A DNA stretch of 64,000 bases from Paramacrobiotus metropolitanus. Its lineage: Eukaryota > Tardigrada > Eutardigrada > Parachela > Macrobiotidae. Position numbers and translations under genes: made by a program. The notes under the pieces are model-generated. The model was given only the letters and a program-made list of their open reading frames with translations. It made no database searches and had not been told where the DNA came from. This document shows positions 62,056-64,000 of this stretch, one piece after another; positions within the stretch are counted from its first letter, which is position 1; each line of letters opens with the position of its first letter. The stretch covers positions 310,001 to 374,000 of the forward strand of contig NW_026570260.1 in assembly GCF_019649055.1 (NCBI RefSeq). Direction: 5' to 3'.

Positions 62056-64000
62056 ATGGGTGGCCGACGGTGTGTTGCTTCTGGTTGCTTGAATTTCCGG
62101 CCAGCAAGCCAGCCAGCTTCTGAATGCTCGCAAACATACCACAAATTTCCCGATGGGGGCACTGACAGTTCGCGGTATGCACTTTGGATAGCTTTTGCTC
62201 GGCAAGGTCCATCTTGGAAGCCTACTGCTCACTCCTATTTGTGCTCCGCCCATTTCCACCGCGACTGTTACGAAGCTTTGAAAGGAGGAGGTTTTCGTCT
62301 CAGGCCAACCGCCGTACCCTCCATCCTTCTCGGGAATGTCTCCGTTGAAGAAAATCAAAGTACTGCAATGGGTCCTCACCAGAAATTAGACAAATTACCA
62401 AAAGTCGATGCTCTCGAACCGTTGCTTATTGGTCGCGGAAAGCGGCAAATGAACTCCTCTGGTGATTTACCACGTAAGGATAAAAAGAAAAGCCTTAACG
62501 ATAGCATCAGTGAACTGAACGCTAGCTTCGGAGGATTGTCCACCTGCGACCCCATTGAAATTGACCTGGAAAATGTCGTATTCAGTTTTGGAATGCTGGA
62601 AAACAACTTGGATTTGCTGCGTCTTCCTCCGTTCTGGGCTGCGTTCGTGGTGGAAACAGAAAAGGCAGTTGTGGTTTTTCGTGTAGATCCGCTGACATTT
62701 GAAAACATTTTCACCATTGGAATCCAAGGAACGCTAGAAACTACGGTGCGCATTCGAAATAGGCTGTATACCGGAACCGAAATTAGTGTGTGCCAGGTCT
62801 CAAGTTTCCAAACTATTGTAGACCTTGCCACAGCTCTGGAATCCAGCACATTGTGTCCATCTTATGAAGCAAACGCAGCATGCGAACTGGCTTATCTGGG
62901 AAAAAAGTCCAGTTGCTCTTCATGCAAAGATTATCGGAAGCGATACCTTTCCACTGCAAATTACGTTAAAAGTCTCCGAAGTCGCTCTGAATCGGCTTCT
63001 AACTGTAAAGGCGCCATGAGAGCGCGTATAAGTCGCCGTGAAACGAAGATTCGCAAAAAGGACGAAGAACTAGAACGATTACGGACACTGGTGAAAGAGT
63101 TAGAAGAATTCGAACCCGTGCCTAAAGAGTCGCAGAATCTATTGACGGAATTTATTGAAATATCTCGCAAAAAAAGTCATGACACTACCAAGTACAATTC
63201 AGATTTCATGGATTTTGCTGTGCGCTTGCACTTTTATAGCCCAAGAGCCTACACGTTTTTGCGTGATCGTGGAGTTCCATTGCCGCATTCGGACACTGTA
63301 AGGAGACGCGTATCTCGCTTCTCTAAAGATACGGGTTATGACAAACTTGTGCTCCATTGCTTTGGAGAGTATGCAAAAAGACAACCTGAAAGTGAGCGAG
63401 ACTACAATTTGACCTGCGACGAAATACAACTTAGCCGGCGAAATAAGCGGTATGTGCAATCGGAAGACCGCGTTCTGGGCCTGGTGGATTTCGGGAAACA
63501 TAATGCTGAACTTTCGGAAGAAGAGCTCATGAAGCCTGCCGACCACGCCCTGGTGGTTTGTGTGCGAAGCATAAAGCGTAAATTGTTTCAGCCAATAGCG
63601 ATTTTTTTTCCAACTCCCAAACCCCTGGTCGTATTCTTAAAAAAATAATTGAGGAAGGCGTTGAGCTTTTGGATCAAACTGGAATACGGCTACGCGGTTT
63701 CATCTTGGATGCCGGGACAGGCAACATTCAAGCGCTTACGAAGTTCGGATTTGATTTTGAAGATTATGACACACCCACTGTCACGGTGAACGGAAAGCCG
63801 AGGTACATCATCGTGGACCCACCGCATGACTGGAAAAACGTGCGAAACGGAATGTTTAAGCGCGACCGAAAAACTGGCGAAATTACAAGCCGACTGCTGA
63901 AGGTAAAAACGAAAGTTTCATATTTCATCTTCTTAGATGTTTGAAAACTCTTAAGAAACTGCATTGTAGTTCGTGGATGAAAGCGGAAACTTATATACGG
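62056..64000 (+). CDS. THAP-domain P-element-type transposase (THAP9-like), runs off the window
   Basis: The start MGGRRCVASGCLNFRPASQP opens a THAP zinc finger (C-x4-C at residues 6-11, LWIAFARQ, CSAHFHRDC, LRPTAVPSI). A basic coiled coil (RRETKIRKKDEELERLRTLV) is followed by the P-element helical and catalytic core: HFYSPRAYTFLRDRGVPLPH, TCDEIQLSRR with the first catalytic Asp, and LGLVDFGKHN. In an eight-T run at 63601-63609 the frame is one base short; the family text (SNSQTPGRILKKIIEEGVEL) continues in the next frame to IVDPPHDWKNVRNGMF. A GT-AG intron near 63903-63969 leads to FVDESGNLY at the edge. P-type transposases cut and paste DNA using GTP. Terminal repeats could not be seen, so an active element, a dead copy and a domesticated gene all remain possible. 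Confidence 0.85.

Noticed and set aside
1-64000. CRISPR arrays, bacterial operons or a bacterial defence system
   Set aside because: No spaced direct-repeat arrays; genes are intron-rich and clearly animal.

Overview
This window is compact animal nuclear DNA. About 19 protein-coding genes sit in 64 kb, nearly all split by short GT-AG introns of roughly 50-100 bp, with typical TTTGCAG-like acceptors and short intergenic gaps. There is no operonic Shine-Dalgarno layout. The gene set (Pellino, Caprin, Nrdp1/RNF41, a TRH/EFLamide-type GPCR, a LAMMER kinase, a CYP2-clan P450, PIG-P, PGAP1, NGLY1, NAGLU, COG4, a GUF1/LepA factor) points to a protostome invertebrate. A tardigrade is my best guess from gene density, intron size and base composition, but this is inference. 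No tRNA, rRNA or CRISPR array was seen.

Layout, left to right: the 3' exon of a GLG1-like Golgi protein (+); a Caprin-family RNA-binding protein (-); a Pellino E3 ligase (-); the GPI-anchor genes PIGP and PGAP1 close together (+); a Helitron copy carrying a 66-bp MITE; about 4.5 kb of gene-poor DNA with an inverted-repeat pair and a 15-bp triplication; a TRH-receptor-like GPCR (+); GUF1 (-) with a C15orf61-like gene lying on the same strand inside one intron; a decayed LINE-type ORF1 (+); RWDD4 (+); an SLC3 amino-acid-transporter heavy chain (-); NUDCD1 (-); NAGLU (+); NGLY1 (+); a CLK/Doa LAMMER kinase (-); COG4 (+); a cytochrome P450 (-); a second Helitron copy; nucleoside diphosphate kinase (+); a small membrane protein (-); RNF41/Nrdp1 (-); an unrecognised ORF (+); and a THAP/P-element-type transposase (+) running off the right edge.

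Most of these are unrelated housekeeping genes that happen to be neighbours. The exception is PIGP followed about 130 bp later by PGAP1: one acts in the first step of GPI synthesis and the other in GPI remodelling. Glycan and secretory-pathway functions recur (GLG1, PIGP, PGAP1, NAGLU, NGLY1, COG4), which may be chance.

The most interesting structures are the two Helitron copies with canonical TC...hairpin...CTAG ends at A^T sites, the MITE whose empty site survives in the sister Helitron, a NUDCD1 without its CS domain, a NAGLU with an N-terminal membrane anchor, a 12-nt microexon in Pellino, and the nested C15orf61 gene. Four otherwise good reading frames are broken by 1-2 nt indels in short repeats, so either unpolished assembly errors or real decay must be considered. 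Exon borders come from reading splice signals together with remembered family alignments. Spans with unresolved 5' ends are marked.
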